From the NCBI GenBank assembly GCA_017619275.1, contig JAFZSR010000102.1, positions 1 to 63,671 on the forward strand: a stretch of 63,671 bases of DNA, given 5' to 3'. Below the pieces are notes generated by a model. That model had not been told where the DNA came from, searched no databases, and saw only the letters and a program-made list of their open reading frames with translations. The translations under genes and the position numbers were made by a program. Positions 15,147 to 24,060 of the stretch are shown in pieces. Position 1 is the stretch's first letter; every line of letters starts with the position of its first letter. The DNA is from Prevotella sp. Lineage in GTDB: Bacteria > Bacteroidota > Bacteroidia > Bacteroidales > Bacteroidaceae.

Positions 15147-17330
15147 GTGAGTAAGTTCAGTAGAGAGAAGGTGATGCCCCGCTATATGGCCATAGCGGTG
15201 GTGCTGTCGCTCGTTGGAGTGGCGGTGGTGGTCAAGGCTGCCTATACCATGACCGCCGACAAGAACTATTGGATTGAGGTGCAGAAGAACCAGGTGAACC
15301 TGGCCGACAGCATCAAGAAGCCCAACCGTGGCAACGTTCTCAGTTGCGACGGGCAGCTGCTGGCGGGCAGCATTCCCGAATACGAGATATTTATCGACTT
15401 CCGTGCCGGACTGCAGAAGCTGGAGAACGGCACCTTCTACGAGGACACCGCTTGGGTGCACAAGCGCGACACGCTGTGGTATGAGAAACTCGACAGCCTC
15501 TGCGACGGTCTGCACGCCATCTTCCCACAGAAGAGCGCCGAGGAGTTCAAGGAAGACCTCAGCAAAGGCCATGAGAAACGGGCACGCTACTGGCGCGTGT
15601 GGCGCGGAAAGATCGACTACGCCACCTACAGCCAGGTGAAGAAATTGCCCTTCTTCAACCTGCCGCGCCACAAGGGTGGACTCTGTGGCGATGAGTTCCC
15701 CGCACGCCGTCACCCCTTCGGCTCGCTGGCCGAGCGCACCATCGGCTCGCGCGACACCGCACGCTACGGCGTGGAGCTGGCCTACGACTCGCTGCTGCGC
15801 GGACAATATGGCATCGCCCATAAGCAGAAGATTCGCAACAAGGTGGTGTCGATAGTAGAGACACCGCCCACCGACGGCGCCGACGTGGTGACAACCCTCG
15901 ACGTGGGCATGCAAGACCTGGCCGAGAAGGCACTGCTCGACGAGCTTCAGCAGCGCGACGCACTGATGGGCGTGGCCATCGTGATGGAGGTGCAGACAGG
16001 CGACGTGAAGGCCATCGTGAACATGGAGAAGAGCGCCGACGGACAGTATCGCGAGCGACTGAACAACGCCCTGGGCTACCGCTGCGAACCCGGCTCGGTG
16101 TTCAAGACCGCCTCGATGCTCGTGGCCCTCGACGACGGTGTGATCGACACCAGCTACGTCATCAACACGGGCAGCGGCATCATGCGCATGCACGGTGCCA
16201 ACATGAAGGACCACAACTGGCACCGTGGCGGCTACGGCAGCATCAATGCCGCCAGGGCGATGGAGGTGAGCTCGAACATCGGCGTGAGCTTCATCATCGA
16301 CCATTTCTATGGCTCCAACCCCACCAAGTATGTGGAAGGACTGCACCGCGTGGGCATCGGCGAGGACCTGAAGATTCCGCTCAACGAATACCGTGCGCCC
16401 AATATCCGCTATCCCGACACGAAGACCACCAACCGTGGACTCTACTGGAGTAAAACCACGCTGCCTTGGATGTCGATAGGCTACGAGACGCAGATTGCAC
16501 CTATCAACACGCTGGCCTTCTACAACGCCATCGCCAACGACGGCCGACTGGTGCAGCCACGCTTTGTGAAGCAGGTGGTGAAGGACGGAAAGGTGGTGGA
16601 AGACCTGCCGCCCGTGGTGCTGAAGGAGCAGATAGCCAAGCCATCGACCATCAAGACCATGCAGACCATCCTGCGCCATGTGGTGAGCCAGGGACTGGGT
16701 AAGCGCGCCGGAAGCACAGCCTTCCAGGTGGCGGGAAAGACAGGAACGGCACAGGTGTCGGACAACGTCTATAACTACCATACCGGACTGCGCTGTCACT
16801 GGCTCAGCTTCTGCGGCTACTTCCCTGCCGACAAACCACGCTATTCGTGCATCGTCTGCGTGAAGACCACTAAGGGACCGGCATCGGGCGGTCTGGTGTC
16901 GGGTACGGTGTTCCATAATATTGCCGAGGGCGTGATGGCAAAGAATGTGCGCATGGTGGCGCAGAACGCCCGCGACGAGCACTCCGTCTTCGTGCCCAAC
17001 GTGAAGAACGGCGACATGCAGGCCGCCGACTACGTGCTGGACCAGTTGGACATCAACACCACAGGCAACTGGATTACCGGCAACACCACGAGCGGCCCCG
17101 TCTGGGGACAGGCCGAGCTGCAGGAAAAGGGCGTGAAGCTCGACAAGATGGCCGCCGAGGCCGACGTCATGCCCAACGTCACCGGCATGGGCGCACGCGA
17201 CGCCGTGTTCATGCTCGAAAAGATGGGCGTGAAAGTGCAGCTGCACGGACTGGGCGGCGTGAAAAGCCAAAGCATACCTGCCGGCGTCAAGCTGCACAGC
17301 GGCATGAGCTGTACACTGCAATTAGGATAG
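15147..17330 (+). CDS. ftsI: Division transpeptidase FtsI/PBP (class B) with C-terminal PASTA-type domains
   Basis: A 727-residue class B penicillin-binding protein cross-linking septal peptidoglycan. It has a short cytoplasmic tail, a transmembrane helix (about 14-33) and a dimerisation region (RGNVLSCDGQLLA). The transpeptidase domain has all three motifs: SVFK (317-320, active Ser317), SSN (375-377) and KTGTAQ (531-536). From about 610 the sequence VFVPNVKNGDMQAADYVL and a second DVMPNVTGMGARDAVFML look like PASTA domains, common in Bacteroidetes FtsI. A GTG start at 15147 is used; an ATG at 15174 is the alternative, losing nine residues. murE follows after 24 bases. Confidence 0.95.
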   Translation: MSKFSREKVMPRYMAIAVVLSLVGVAVVVKAAYTMTADKNYWIEVQKNQVNLADSIKKPNRGNVLSCDGQLLAGSIPEYEIFIDFRAGLQKLENGTFYEDTAWVHKRDTLWYEKLDSLCDGLHAIFPQKSAEEFKEDLSKGHEKRARYWRVWRGKIDYATYSQVKKLPFFNLPRHKGGLCGDEFPARRHPFGSLAERTIGSRDTARYGVELAYDSLLRGQYGIAHKQKIRNKVVSIVETPPTDGADVVTTLDVGMQDLAEKALLDELQQRDALMGVAIVMEVQTGDVKAIVNMEKSADGQYRERLNNALGYRCEPGSVFKTASMLVALDDGVIDTSYVINTGSGIMRMHGANMKDHNWHRGGYGSINAARAMEVSSNIGVSFIIDHFYGSNPTKYVEGLHRVGIGEDLKIPLNEYRAPNIRYPDTKTTNRGLYWSKTTLPWMSIGYETQIAPINTLAFYNAIANDGRLVQPRFVKQVVKDGKVVEDLPPVVLKEQIAKPSTIKTMQTILRHVVSQGLGKRAGSTAFQVAGKTGTAQVSDNVYNYHTGLRCHWLSFCGYFPADKPRYSCIVCVKTTKGPASGGLVSGTVFHNIAEGVMAKNVRMVAQNARDEHSVFVPNVKNGDMQAADYVLDQLDINTTGNWITGNTTSGPVWGQAELQEKGVKLDKMAAEADVMPNVTGMGARDAVFMLEKMGVKVQLHGLGGVKSQSIPAGVKLHSGMSCTLQLG

Positions 17331-17354
17331 TGAAGGATTTTATAAATAGGAATT

Positions 17355-18818
17355 ATGAAACTGACTGACATTATTGCAAGAATCAAGGTGAAGGCCATTG
17401 AAGGCAACGCCGACGTGGAAATCACCGACGTTGACATCGACTCGCGTCGCGTGGCTTCCGGCCATCTCTTCGTGGCCATGCGCGGCACGCTCACCGATGG
17501 CCACCAGTACATCGGCAAGGCCATCGAGCAAGGAGCCGCTGCCGTGGTTTGCGAACATATCCCCGCCGCCATTCCCGTGGGCCAGACTACGTTTGTCGTC
17601 GTTGACTCCACCGAAGAAGCTGCCGGCCCCGTGGCCACCGCCTTCTACGGATTCCCCGCCGAACAGCTCAAGCTGGTGGGCGTCACCGGCACCAACGGCA
17701 AGACCACTATCGCCACATTATTATATAATATGTTCCGACAGCTGGGCTACAAGTGCGGACTGCTCAGCACCGTGTGCAACTATATCGAGGGCGAGCCCAT
17801 CGCCGCCACCCACACCACTCCCGACCCCGTGGAGCTGAACCGTCTGCTGCGCCGCATGGTAGATGCCGGATGCCAGTATGCTTTCATGGAGTGCAGCAGC
17901 CACGCCATCGCCCAGAAGCGCATCGGTGGACTGCAGTTCGCTGGAGGCATCTTCACCAACCTGACACGCGACCACATGGACTATCACAAGACGGTGGAGA
18001 ACTATCGCAACGCCAAGAAGGCCTTCTTCGACATGTTGCCCAAGGGCAGCTTCGCCATCATCAACGCCGACGACAAGAACGGAGCCTACATGGTGCAGAA
18101 CACCAAGGCCACGGTGAAGACCTACAGCACGCGCCAGATGGCCGACTATTGCGCCCGACTGATTGAATGCCACTTCGAGGGCATGTATCTCAACATCGAC
18201 GGCCACGAGGTGGGCGTGCAGTTCATCGGCAAGTTCAACGTGAGCAACCTGCTCGCCGTCTATGCCACCGCCGTTATGCTGGGCCAGCAGCCCGAGCAGG
18301 TGCTGGTGGTAATGAGCACGCTGAAGAGCGTGGCCGGCCGCCTGGAACCCATCCGCTCGCCGGAAGGTTTCACCGCCGTCGTGGATTATGCCCACACGCC
18401 CGACGCGCTGGAAAATGTGCTGCGCGCCATCCACGAAGTGATGCACGGCAAGGAGGGGCACATCATCACCGTGTGCGGAGCCGGTGGCAACCGCGACAAG
18501 GGCAAGCGTCCGCTGATGGCACAGGAGGCCGTGAAGCAGAGCGACCGCGTAATCATCACCAGCGACAACCCCCGCTTCGAGGAGCCGCAGGACATCATCA
18601 ACGATATGCTGGCCGGCCTCACGCCGCAGCAGATGAAGAAGGTGCTCTCCATCGTCGACCGCCGCGAAGCCATCCGCACCGCCTGCATGATGGCCCAGAA
18701 GGGCGACGTGATCCTCATCGCCGGAAAAGGCCACGAGGACTACCAAGAGGTGAAGGGCGTAAAGCACCACTTCGACGACCGCGAGGTGGTGAGGGGGTGC
18801 CTCAGCCCCCAGGTCTGA
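17355..18818 (+). CDS. murE: UDP-N-acetylmuramoyl-tripeptide synthetase (probably meso-diaminopimelate-adding)
   Basis: A 487-residue Mur ligase adding the third stem-peptide residue in the cytoplasm. The N-terminal UDP-binding domain has [18 protein letters not shown]. The ATP loop [16 protein letters not shown] lies near 113-128, and the central domain has [22 protein letters not shown]. The DNPR motif in [11 protein letters not shown], which in the family marks meso-diaminopimelate rather than lysine, is present. The C-terminus reads [15 protein letters not shown]. The last residues and the stop are encoded within a partial copy of the rsmH-ftsL repeat, so this end is also repeat-derived. 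mraY starts 32 bases later. Confidence 0.96.
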   Translation: MKLTDIIARIKVKAIEGNADVEITDVDIDSRRVASGHLFVAMRGTLTDGHQYIGKAIEQGAAAVVCEHIPAAIPVGQTTFVVVDSTEEAAGPVATAFYGFPAEQLKLVGVTGTNGKTTIATLLYNMFRQLGYKCGLLSTVCNYIEGEPIAATHTTPDPVELNRLLRRMVDAGCQYAFMECSSHAIAQKRIGGLQFAGGIFTNLTRDHMDYHKTVENYRNAKKAFFDMLPKGSFAIINADDKNGAYMVQNTKATVKTYSTRQMADYCARLIECHFEGMYLNIDGHEVGVQFIGKFNVSNLLAVYATAVMLGQQPEQVLVVMSTLKSVAGRLEPIRSPEGFTAVVDYAHTPDALENVLRAIHEVMHGKEGHIITVCGAGGNRDKGKRPLMAQEAVKQSDRVIITSDNPRFEEPQDIINDMLAGLTPQQMKKVLSIVDRREAIRTACMMAQKGDVILIAGKGHEDYQEVKGVKHHFDDREVVRGCLSPQV

Positions 18819-18823
18819 ACAAG
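18792..18823 (+). repeat. Partial copy of the rsmH-ftsL repeat at the murE 3' end
   Basis: GGGGGTGCCTCAGCCCCC followed by GGTCTGAACAAG resembles the left arm at 14451-14488 with an internal deletion. The murE stop (TGA 18816-18818) lies in the shared GGTCTGAACAA portion. Confidence 0.55.
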
Positions 18824-18850
18824 TTCAACAGACACAATAGTTCATAAAAT

Positions 18851-20122
18851 ATGCTATACTATCTGTTTCGATTCTTAGAGAACTACAATATCCCCGGTTC
18901 GCACTTGTGGAGCTACATCTCCTTCCGTGCGTTGCTGGCACTGATATTGTCGCTCATCATCTCGGCTTGGTTCGGCGAGAAGTTCATCAAGTGGATGAAA
19001 CGCCGCAAGATATTCGAAACCGAGCGCGACCCAGCCATCGACCCCTTTGGCTGCGAGAAGAAGGGCGTACCCACCATGGGCGGCATCATCATCATCGTGT
19101 CGATACTGGTGCCGGTGCTGCTGCTGGGCCGCATGCGCAACATCTACCTCATCCTAATGATCATCACCACCGTGTGGCTGGGCTTCCTGGGCTTCATGGA
19201 CGACTACATCAAAATCTTCCGACGCAACAAGGCCGGCTTGAAAGGGAAATACAAAATCATCGGGCAGGTGTCGATAGGCTTCATCGTGGGTCTGACGCTC
19301 TACTTGAGTCCCGACGTGGTGATGCGCGAGAACATCAGCGAGACGCAAGAGAACAAGACGGAAGTGGTGAAGCACGAACAGGAGGCGCATAAATCACTAC
19401 AGACCACCATCCCGTTTACCAAACACCACAACCTGAGCTACAGCGAGATTATGTCGTTTGTGGGCAAGCACAAGGTGGCCGCCGGCTGGATTCTGTTCGT
19501 GCTGATAACCATCTTCGTGGTGACGGCAGTGAGCAATGGCGCCAACCTGAACGACGGCATGGACGGCATGTGCGCCGGCAACTCGGCTATCATCGGCGTG
19601 GCGCTGGGCATCCTGGCCTACGTGAGCAGCCACATCGGCTATGCCAGCTACTTCGACATCATGTACATCCCCCACTCCGAGGAGCTGGTCATCTTCCTCT
19701 GCGCCTTCGTGGGAGCGATGGTGGGCTTCCTTTGGTACAACGCCTACCCGGCCCAGATATTCATGGGCGACACGGGTTCGCTCACCATTGGCGGCATCAT
19801 CGGCGTTTGCGCCGTCATCATCCACAAGGAGCTGCTGCTGCCCATCCTCTGCGGCATCTTCTTCGTGGAGAGCCTGAGCGTCATCATCCAGACGCAATGG
19901 TTCAAGTGGAAGAAGCGCAAGGGACAGCGCGTGCGCGTGTTCCGTGCCACGCCCATCCACGACAACTTCCGCAAGCTCGACTCGCAGCTCGACGCCACCT
20001 CGCGCTACATCCTGAAAGGCTGGCCACACCGTCCGTTCCACGAGTCGAAAATCACCATCCGCTTCTGGATTGTCACCATCATCCTGGCCGCAATGACCAT
20101 CATCACACTGAAGATAAGATAA
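18851..20122 (+). CDS. mraY: Phospho-N-acetylmuramoyl-pentapeptide-transferase
   Basis: A 423-residue polytopic enzyme making lipid I from UDP-MurNAc-pentapeptide and undecaprenyl phosphate. Conserved parts: FGCEKKGVPTMGGIIII, GFMDDYIKIFRRNKAGLKGKYKIIGQ (the catalytic Asp pair region), NGANLNDGMDGMCAG and NAYPAQIFMGDTGSLTIGG, and a late RATPIHDNF. A hydrophilic stretch around residues 155-190 (RENISETQENKTEVVKHEQ) makes the protein longer than the E. coli enzyme (360 residues); a loop there is usual in Bacteroidetes. About ten membrane helices are evident. murD starts 4 bases after the stop. Confidence 0.97.
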   Translation: MLYYLFRFLENYNIPGSHLWSYISFRALLALILSLIISAWFGEKFIKWMKRRKIFETERDPAIDPFGCEKKGVPTMGGIIIIVSILVPVLLLGRMRNIYLILMIITTVWLGFLGFMDDYIKIFRRNKAGLKGKYKIIGQVSIGFIVGLTLYLSPDVVMRENISETQENKTEVVKHEQEAHKSLQTTIPFTKHHNLSYSEIMSFVGKHKVAAGWILFVLITIFVVTAVSNGANLNDGMDGMCAGNSAIIGVALGILAYVSSHIGYASYFDIMYIPHSEELVIFLCAFVGAMVGFLWYNAYPAQIFMGDTGSLTIGGIIGVCAVIIHKELLLPILCGIFFVESLSVIIQTQWFKWKKRKGQRVRVFRATPIHDNFRKLDSQLDATSRYILKGWPHRPFHESKITIRFWIVTIILAAMTIITLKIR

Positions 20123-20126
20123 ATAA

Positions 20127-21455
20127 ATGAAAAGAATAGTCGTATTAGGAGCTGGCGAAAGCGGCGCAGGTGCCGCCGTGCTGGCCAAGAAAGAAGGTTT
20201 CGACGTGTTCGTGAGCGACATGTCGAAAATTACCCCACACTATCAGCAGATGCTCGACGAACGCGGCATCCTTTGGGAAGAGGGCGGCCACACCGAGAGC
20301 CTCATCCTCAACGCCGATGAAATCATCAAGAGTCCCGGCATACCCGACACCGCTCCGCTGGTGGCCAAGGCCATCGCTGCCGGCATTCCCATCATCAGCG
20401 AGATTGAGTTTGCTGGCCGCTACACCACGTCGAAGATGATTTGCATCACGGGCAGCAACGGCAAGACCACCACCACCAGCCTCATCTACCACATCTTCAA
20501 GTCGGCAGGCTACGACGCCGGACTGGCTGGCAACATCGGGCACTCGCTGGCCCTGCAGGTGGCCGAGGAGCCCCACGAATACTATATCATCGAGCTGAGC
20601 TCGTTCCAGCTCGACAACATGTACGACTTCCGCGCCAACATCGCGGTGCTGCTCAACATCACGCCCGACCATCTGGACCGCTACGGTGAGATGCAGAACT
20701 ACGTCGACGCGAAGATGCGCATCGTGCAGAACCAAACCCCGCAGGACGCCTTCATCTATTGGAACGACGACCCCATCATCCGCCGAGAGCTGAAGAAATA
20801 CGACATCAAGGCCGTGCAGTATCCCTTCTCCGAACTGAAAGAGAAAGGCAGCATTGGCTACATCGAGGCTGGCAAATATGTTGTTGAGAAGCCCATGCCC
20901 TTCAACATGGAGCAGGAGGAGCTAAGCCTCCGTGGGCGCCACAACATCTACAACTCGCTGGCTGCCGGTATCGCGGGCAACATTGCCGGCATCAAGAAAG
21001 AAGTGATTCGCCGCTCGCTGAGCGACTTCCCCGGCGTGGAGCACCGTCTGGAGCACGTCTGCCATGTGCGCGGCGTGGAATATATCAACGACTCGAAAGC
21101 CACCAACGTGGATGCCTGCTGGTATGCCCTCGACTCGATGCGGACAAAGGTCGTCCTCATCCTGGGCGGCCGCGACAAAGGCAACGACTACGACCCCATC
21201 AAGCCCCTGGTGAAGGAGAAGTGCTCGGCTCTGGTGTATCTGGGAGCCGACAACACCAAGCTGCACCAGAACTTCGACGAGCTGGGCATCCCCGTGCGCG
21301 ACACCCACTCCATGCGTGAGTGCATCGACGCCTGCTACGAGCTGGCACGTCCCGGCGAGACGGTGCTGCTCAGCCCCTGCTGCGCCAGCTTCGACCTCTT
21401 CAAGAACATGGAGGACCGTGGCGAGCAATTCAAGGAAATGGCCAGAAATCTCTAG
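20127..21455 (+). CDS. murD: UDP-N-acetylmuramoyl-L-alanine--D-glutamate ligase
   Basis: A 442-residue Mur ligase adding D-glutamate to UDP-MurNAc-L-Ala. It begins VVLGAGESGAGAAVLAKK (nucleotide-sugar binding fold). The ATP loop ICITGSNGKTTTTSLIYH lies near 108-125, with YIIELSSFQLDNM and LLNITPDHLDRYG after it, then YINDSKATNVDACWYALDSM and LILGGRDKGNDY in the C-terminal domain. It ends LSPCCASFDLFKNMEDRGEQFKEMARNL, a normal MurD end. The stop codon is part of the first CTAG unit of the 9-bp array that fills the spacer to ftsW. Confidence 0.97.
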   Translation: MKRIVVLGAGESGAGAAVLAKKEGFDVFVSDMSKITPHYQQMLDERGILWEEGGHTESLILNADEIIKSPGIPDTAPLVAKAIAAGIPIISEIEFAGRYTTSKMICITGSNGKTTTTSLIYHIFKSAGYDAGLAGNIGHSLALQVAEEPHEYYIIELSSFQLDNMYDFRANIAVLLNITPDHLDRYGEMQNYVDAKMRIVQNQTPQDAFIYWNDDPIIRRELKKYDIKAVQYPFSELKEKGSIGYIEAGKYVVEKPMPFNMEQEELSLRGRHNIYNSLAAGIAGNIAGIKKEVIRRSLSDFPGVEHRLEHVCHVRGVEYINDSKATNVDACWYALDSMRTKVVLILGGRDKGNDYDPIKPLVKEKCSALVYLGADNTKLHQNFDELGIPVRDTHSMRECIDACYELARPGETVLLSPCCASFDLFKNMEDRGEQFKEMARNL

Positions 21456-21496
21456 AAAGACTAGTCTAACTAGCCCTACTAGAAAAACTAGAAAAC
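21452..21496 (+). repeat. 9-bp tandem CTAGNNNNN array between murD and ftsW
   Basis: CTAG occurs at 21452, 21461, 21470, 21479 and 21488, exactly 9 bases apart, with a variable five bases after each. The murD stop TAG lies in the first CTAG. The same 9-base CTAG period occurs inside three genes at 33133, 40851 and 54068. Confidence 0.92.
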
Positions 21497-21506
21497 AACA
21501 ACAGCA

Positions 21507-22772
21507 GTGAACAAGAAAATAGGCAATCTCTTCAAAGGCGACAAGGGCATCTGGACGGTGTTCTTCTTCCTCACGCTCATCAGCCTCATCGAGGTCTTCT
21601 CGGCGTCGAGCACCCTCTCCTATAAGAGCCACAACTTCATGGGGCCCATCATCTACCATGCCGGAACGATACTGGCGGGAGTGTTCATCACCATCGTCAC
21701 GCTCAACATCCCCTGTCGCTACTTCAAGATCATCACGCCCATCTTCATCATCCTCTCTTACGCCTCACTGCTGTGGGTGCTGGCCTTTGGCGAAAGCATC
21801 AATGGCGCCAACCGTGTCATCCAGCTACCAGGATTCACTTTCCAGCCATCGGAACTGGCCAAGGGCACCATGGTGCTGGCCACGGCGCAGATTCTGAGCG
21901 CCATGCAGCGCGAGGACGGCAAAGGCGCCGACCCGAAGTCGATGAAATACATTCTCTATCTGGTGGTGCCTGCCGTGGCTCTGATAGGGCTGGAGAATCT
22001 TTCGACGGCCGTGCTGCTCTTCGGCATCATCTTCATCATGATGTTCTTGGGGCGCGTGCCCATGGCACAGATGGGCAAACTCACCGGCGCGCTGGCACTC
22101 ATCGCCGGCATCTTCATCACGCTGGTGCTCACCGTGGGAAGCATGGACAGCAGCAACGACGACGAAACTGCTGCCACGACCGAGGTGATCGCAGCCGCCA
22201 ATAACGCTGAAAAGAGCGAGAGTGCAGTAACCAAGTTGTTCCACCGATTTAGCACTTGGCGCAACCGACTGGTGAACAAGGAGCCGCGCCCCGAGAATCC
22301 CAAGGACTACAACGTGCGCGACAATTTCCAAGTGGCCCACGCCAACTTTGCCATCGCCACGTCGGGTATCATCGGTAAGGGTCCTGGCAACAGCACCGAG
22401 CGCGACTACCTGCCGCAGGCCTTCAGCGACTTCATCTTTAGCATCATCATCGAGGAGATGGGCCTCATCGGGGCCATCGCCGTGGTGTTCCTATACATCA
22501 TCCTGCTCTTCAGGGCGGCACGCATCGCCGGGCGGTGCGAGAACAACTTCCCGGCGTTCCTAGTAATGGGCCTGGCACTGTTGCTGGTGGCCCAGGCTGC
22601 CATCAACATGATGGTGGCCGTAGACTTTGGCATCGTCACTGGCCAGCCCCTGCCTTTGGTGTCGAAGGGAGGCACCTCCACGCTCGTCAGCTGTGCCTAC
22701 ATCGGAGCCATTCTCAGTGTGAGCCGTTCGGCTAAACAGAAACCTGCGCTAGCGATGGCAACGACCTCCTGA
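21507..22772 (+). CDS. ftsW: Lipid II polymerase FtsW (SEDS family)
   Basis: A 421-residue SEDS glycosyltransferase that polymerises septal glycan with FtsI. It uses a GTG start (MNKKIGNLFKGDKG). Family signatures are GFTFQPSELAKG near residue 115, AIATSGIIGKGPGNSTERDYLPQAFSDFIFSIIIEEMGLIG around 280-320, and PLPLVSKGGTSTLVS near 390. A ~55-residue hydrophilic insert (GSMDSSNDDETAATTEV ... RLVNKEPRPENPKDYNVRDN) forms a large periplasmic loop. Eight to ten helices are visible. The stop (22770-22772) falls in the first unit of a 21-bp repeat array. Confidence 0.95.
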   Translation: MNKKIGNLFKGDKGIWTVFFFLTLISLIEVFSASSTLSYKSHNFMGPIIYHAGTILAGVFITIVTLNIPCRYFKIITPIFIILSYASLLWVLAFGESINGANRVIQLPGFTFQPSELAKGTMVLATAQILSAMQREDGKGADPKSMKYILYLVVPAVALIGLENLSTAVLLFGIIFIMMFLGRVPMAQMGKLTGALALIAGIFITLVLTVGSMDSSNDDETAATTEVIAAANNAEKSESAVTKLFHRFSTWRNRLVNKEPRPENPKDYNVRDNFQVAHANFAIATSGIIGKGPGNSTERDYLPQAFSDFIFSIIIEEMGLIGAIAVVFLYIILLFRAARIAGRCENNFPAFLVMGLALLLVAQAAINMMVAVDFGIVTGQPLPLVSKGGTSTLVSCAYIGAILSVSRSAKQKPALAMATTS

Positions 22773-22825
22773 AAAATCTCGCCGACTTTTTGAAAAATCT
22801 CGTTGACTTTTTGAAAAATCTCGCG
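22763..22825 (+). repeat. 21-bp tandem array between ftsW and murG (copy B)
   Basis: Units start GAC at 22763, 22784 and 22805. The last two differ only in the final two bases, and each contains CTTTTTGAAAAATCTCG. This shares the core of copies A, C and D but lacks the ACGAGA half of the terminal palindrome. Confidence 0.85.
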
Positions 22826-22893
22826 CTCCAAATTTCAAGCACTCACAGCGGCCCAGAAAACGGCTGCTAACGACCATAAAAAAGACATACAAT

Positions 22894-24060
22894 ATGAAAG
22901 CAGAATCCAACACCAGCAGCACTTTGGGCACCCCCACCGCCGGGGCAGCAAAAGAAGCTTTGCGCGTGGTCATCAGCGGCGGCGGCACGGGGGGACATAT
23001 CTTCCCCGCCGTGAGCATTGCCAACGCGCTACGCGAGCTGTGTCCCGATGCCGAGATACTCTTCGTGGGAGCCGAGGGCCGCATGGAGATGCAACGCGTG
23101 CCGCAGGCAGGCTACGACATCAAGGGTCTGCCCATCCGCGGGTTCCTGCGCCCCCTGTGGAAGCCCGGCAACGTGGGCGTGGCCATCGACTATCTGCGCA
23201 GCAAGCGCATGGCCAAGCAGATTCTGCGCGAGTTCAAGCCACAGGTGGCCGTGGGCGTAGGGGGCTATGCCAGCAGTGCCGCGCTTGGCGCCGCCAACAG
23301 TCTGGGCATCCCCACGCTGATACAAGAGCAGAACAGCTATGCCGGCCTGGCCAACAAGCAGCTGGCTGCCAAGGCACAGAAAATCTGCGTGGCCTACGAG
23401 GGCATGGAGCGTTTCTTCCCCAAGGAGAAGATCTTGCTCACGGGCAACCCCGTGCGGCAGAACCTGCTCAACAGCACCATCACCCGAGAAGACGCCCTCA
23501 AGACCTTCAACCTCGACCCTGCCAAAAAGACCATCCTCCTGGTGGGTGGCAGTCTGGGGGCACGCACCATCAACGAGAGTGTGCTGCAACACCTGAAGGA
23601 GATTGCCGACTCGGGCATGCAGTTCATCTGGCAAACAGGCAAGTACTACAGCCAGCAGATTGCCGATGAGCTGAAGACGAAAGAAAAGCCCTCGAACCTG
23701 GTGGTTTGCGACTTCATCACCGACATGGCTGCCGCCTATCGCGCCGCCGACCTGGTGATCAGCCGTGCCGGAGCCAGCAGCATCAGCGAGTTCTGCCTTA
23801 TCGGCAAGCCCGTCATCCTGGTGCCCAGCCCCAACGTGGCCGAAGACCACCAGACCAAGAACGCCCTGGCGTTGGTGAACCGCCAAGCCGCCCTCTACGT
23901 GAAAGACAGCGAGGCCCCGGCACAGCTCATCCAGCTGGCCATCGAAACTGCTGCCGACGATGCCAAGCTGAAGAGCCTGGGCGAGAACGTGCTGAAGATG
24001 GCCCTGCCTAACAGCGCCGAAATCATCGCCCGTGAAGTGATAAAAATAGCAAATAGATAA
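22894..24060 (+). CDS. murG: UDP-N-acetylglucosamine--N-acetylmuramyl-(pentapeptide) pyrophosphoryl-undecaprenol N-acetylglucosamine transferase
   Basis: A 388-residue GT28 glycosyltransferase that makes lipid II from lipid I at the inner face of the membrane. After a ~25-residue variable, Thr/Ala-rich N-terminus comes the G loop RVVISGGGTGGHIFPAVSIANAL, then VGVGGYASSAALGAANSLGIPTLIQEQNSYAGLANK. The second Rossmann half has TILLVGGSLGARTINESV, the UDP-GlcNAc site SRAGASSISEFCLIGKPVILVPSPNVAEDHQTKNA, and a normal C-terminus. The stop abuts the murC start with no gap. The 5' spacer holds repeat copy B. Confidence 0.97.
   Translation: MKAESNTSSTLGTPTAGAAKEALRVVISGGGTGGHIFPAVSIANALRELCPDAEILFVGAEGRMEMQRVPQAGYDIKGLPIRGFLRPLWKPGNVGVAIDYLRSKRMAKQILREFKPQVAVGVGGYASSAALGAANSLGIPTLIQEQNSYAGLANKQLAAKAQKICVAYEGMERFFPKEKILLTGNPVRQNLLNSTITREDALKTFNLDPAKKTILLVGGSLGARTINESVLQHLKEIADSGMQFIWQTGKYYSQQIADELKTKEKPSNLVVCDFITDMAAAYRAADLVISRAGASSISEFCLIGKPVILVPSPNVAEDHQTKNALALVNRQAALYVKDSEAPAQLIQLAIETAADDAKLKSLGENVLKMALPNSAEIIAREVIKIANR

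Noticed and set aside
15117-17321. A 734-codon open frame on the minus strand opposite ftsI
   Set aside because: It is the mirror of a GC-rich gene with strong codon bias. It is His/Val/Gly-rich with no domain, while the plus-strand frame has all three penicillin-binding motifs.
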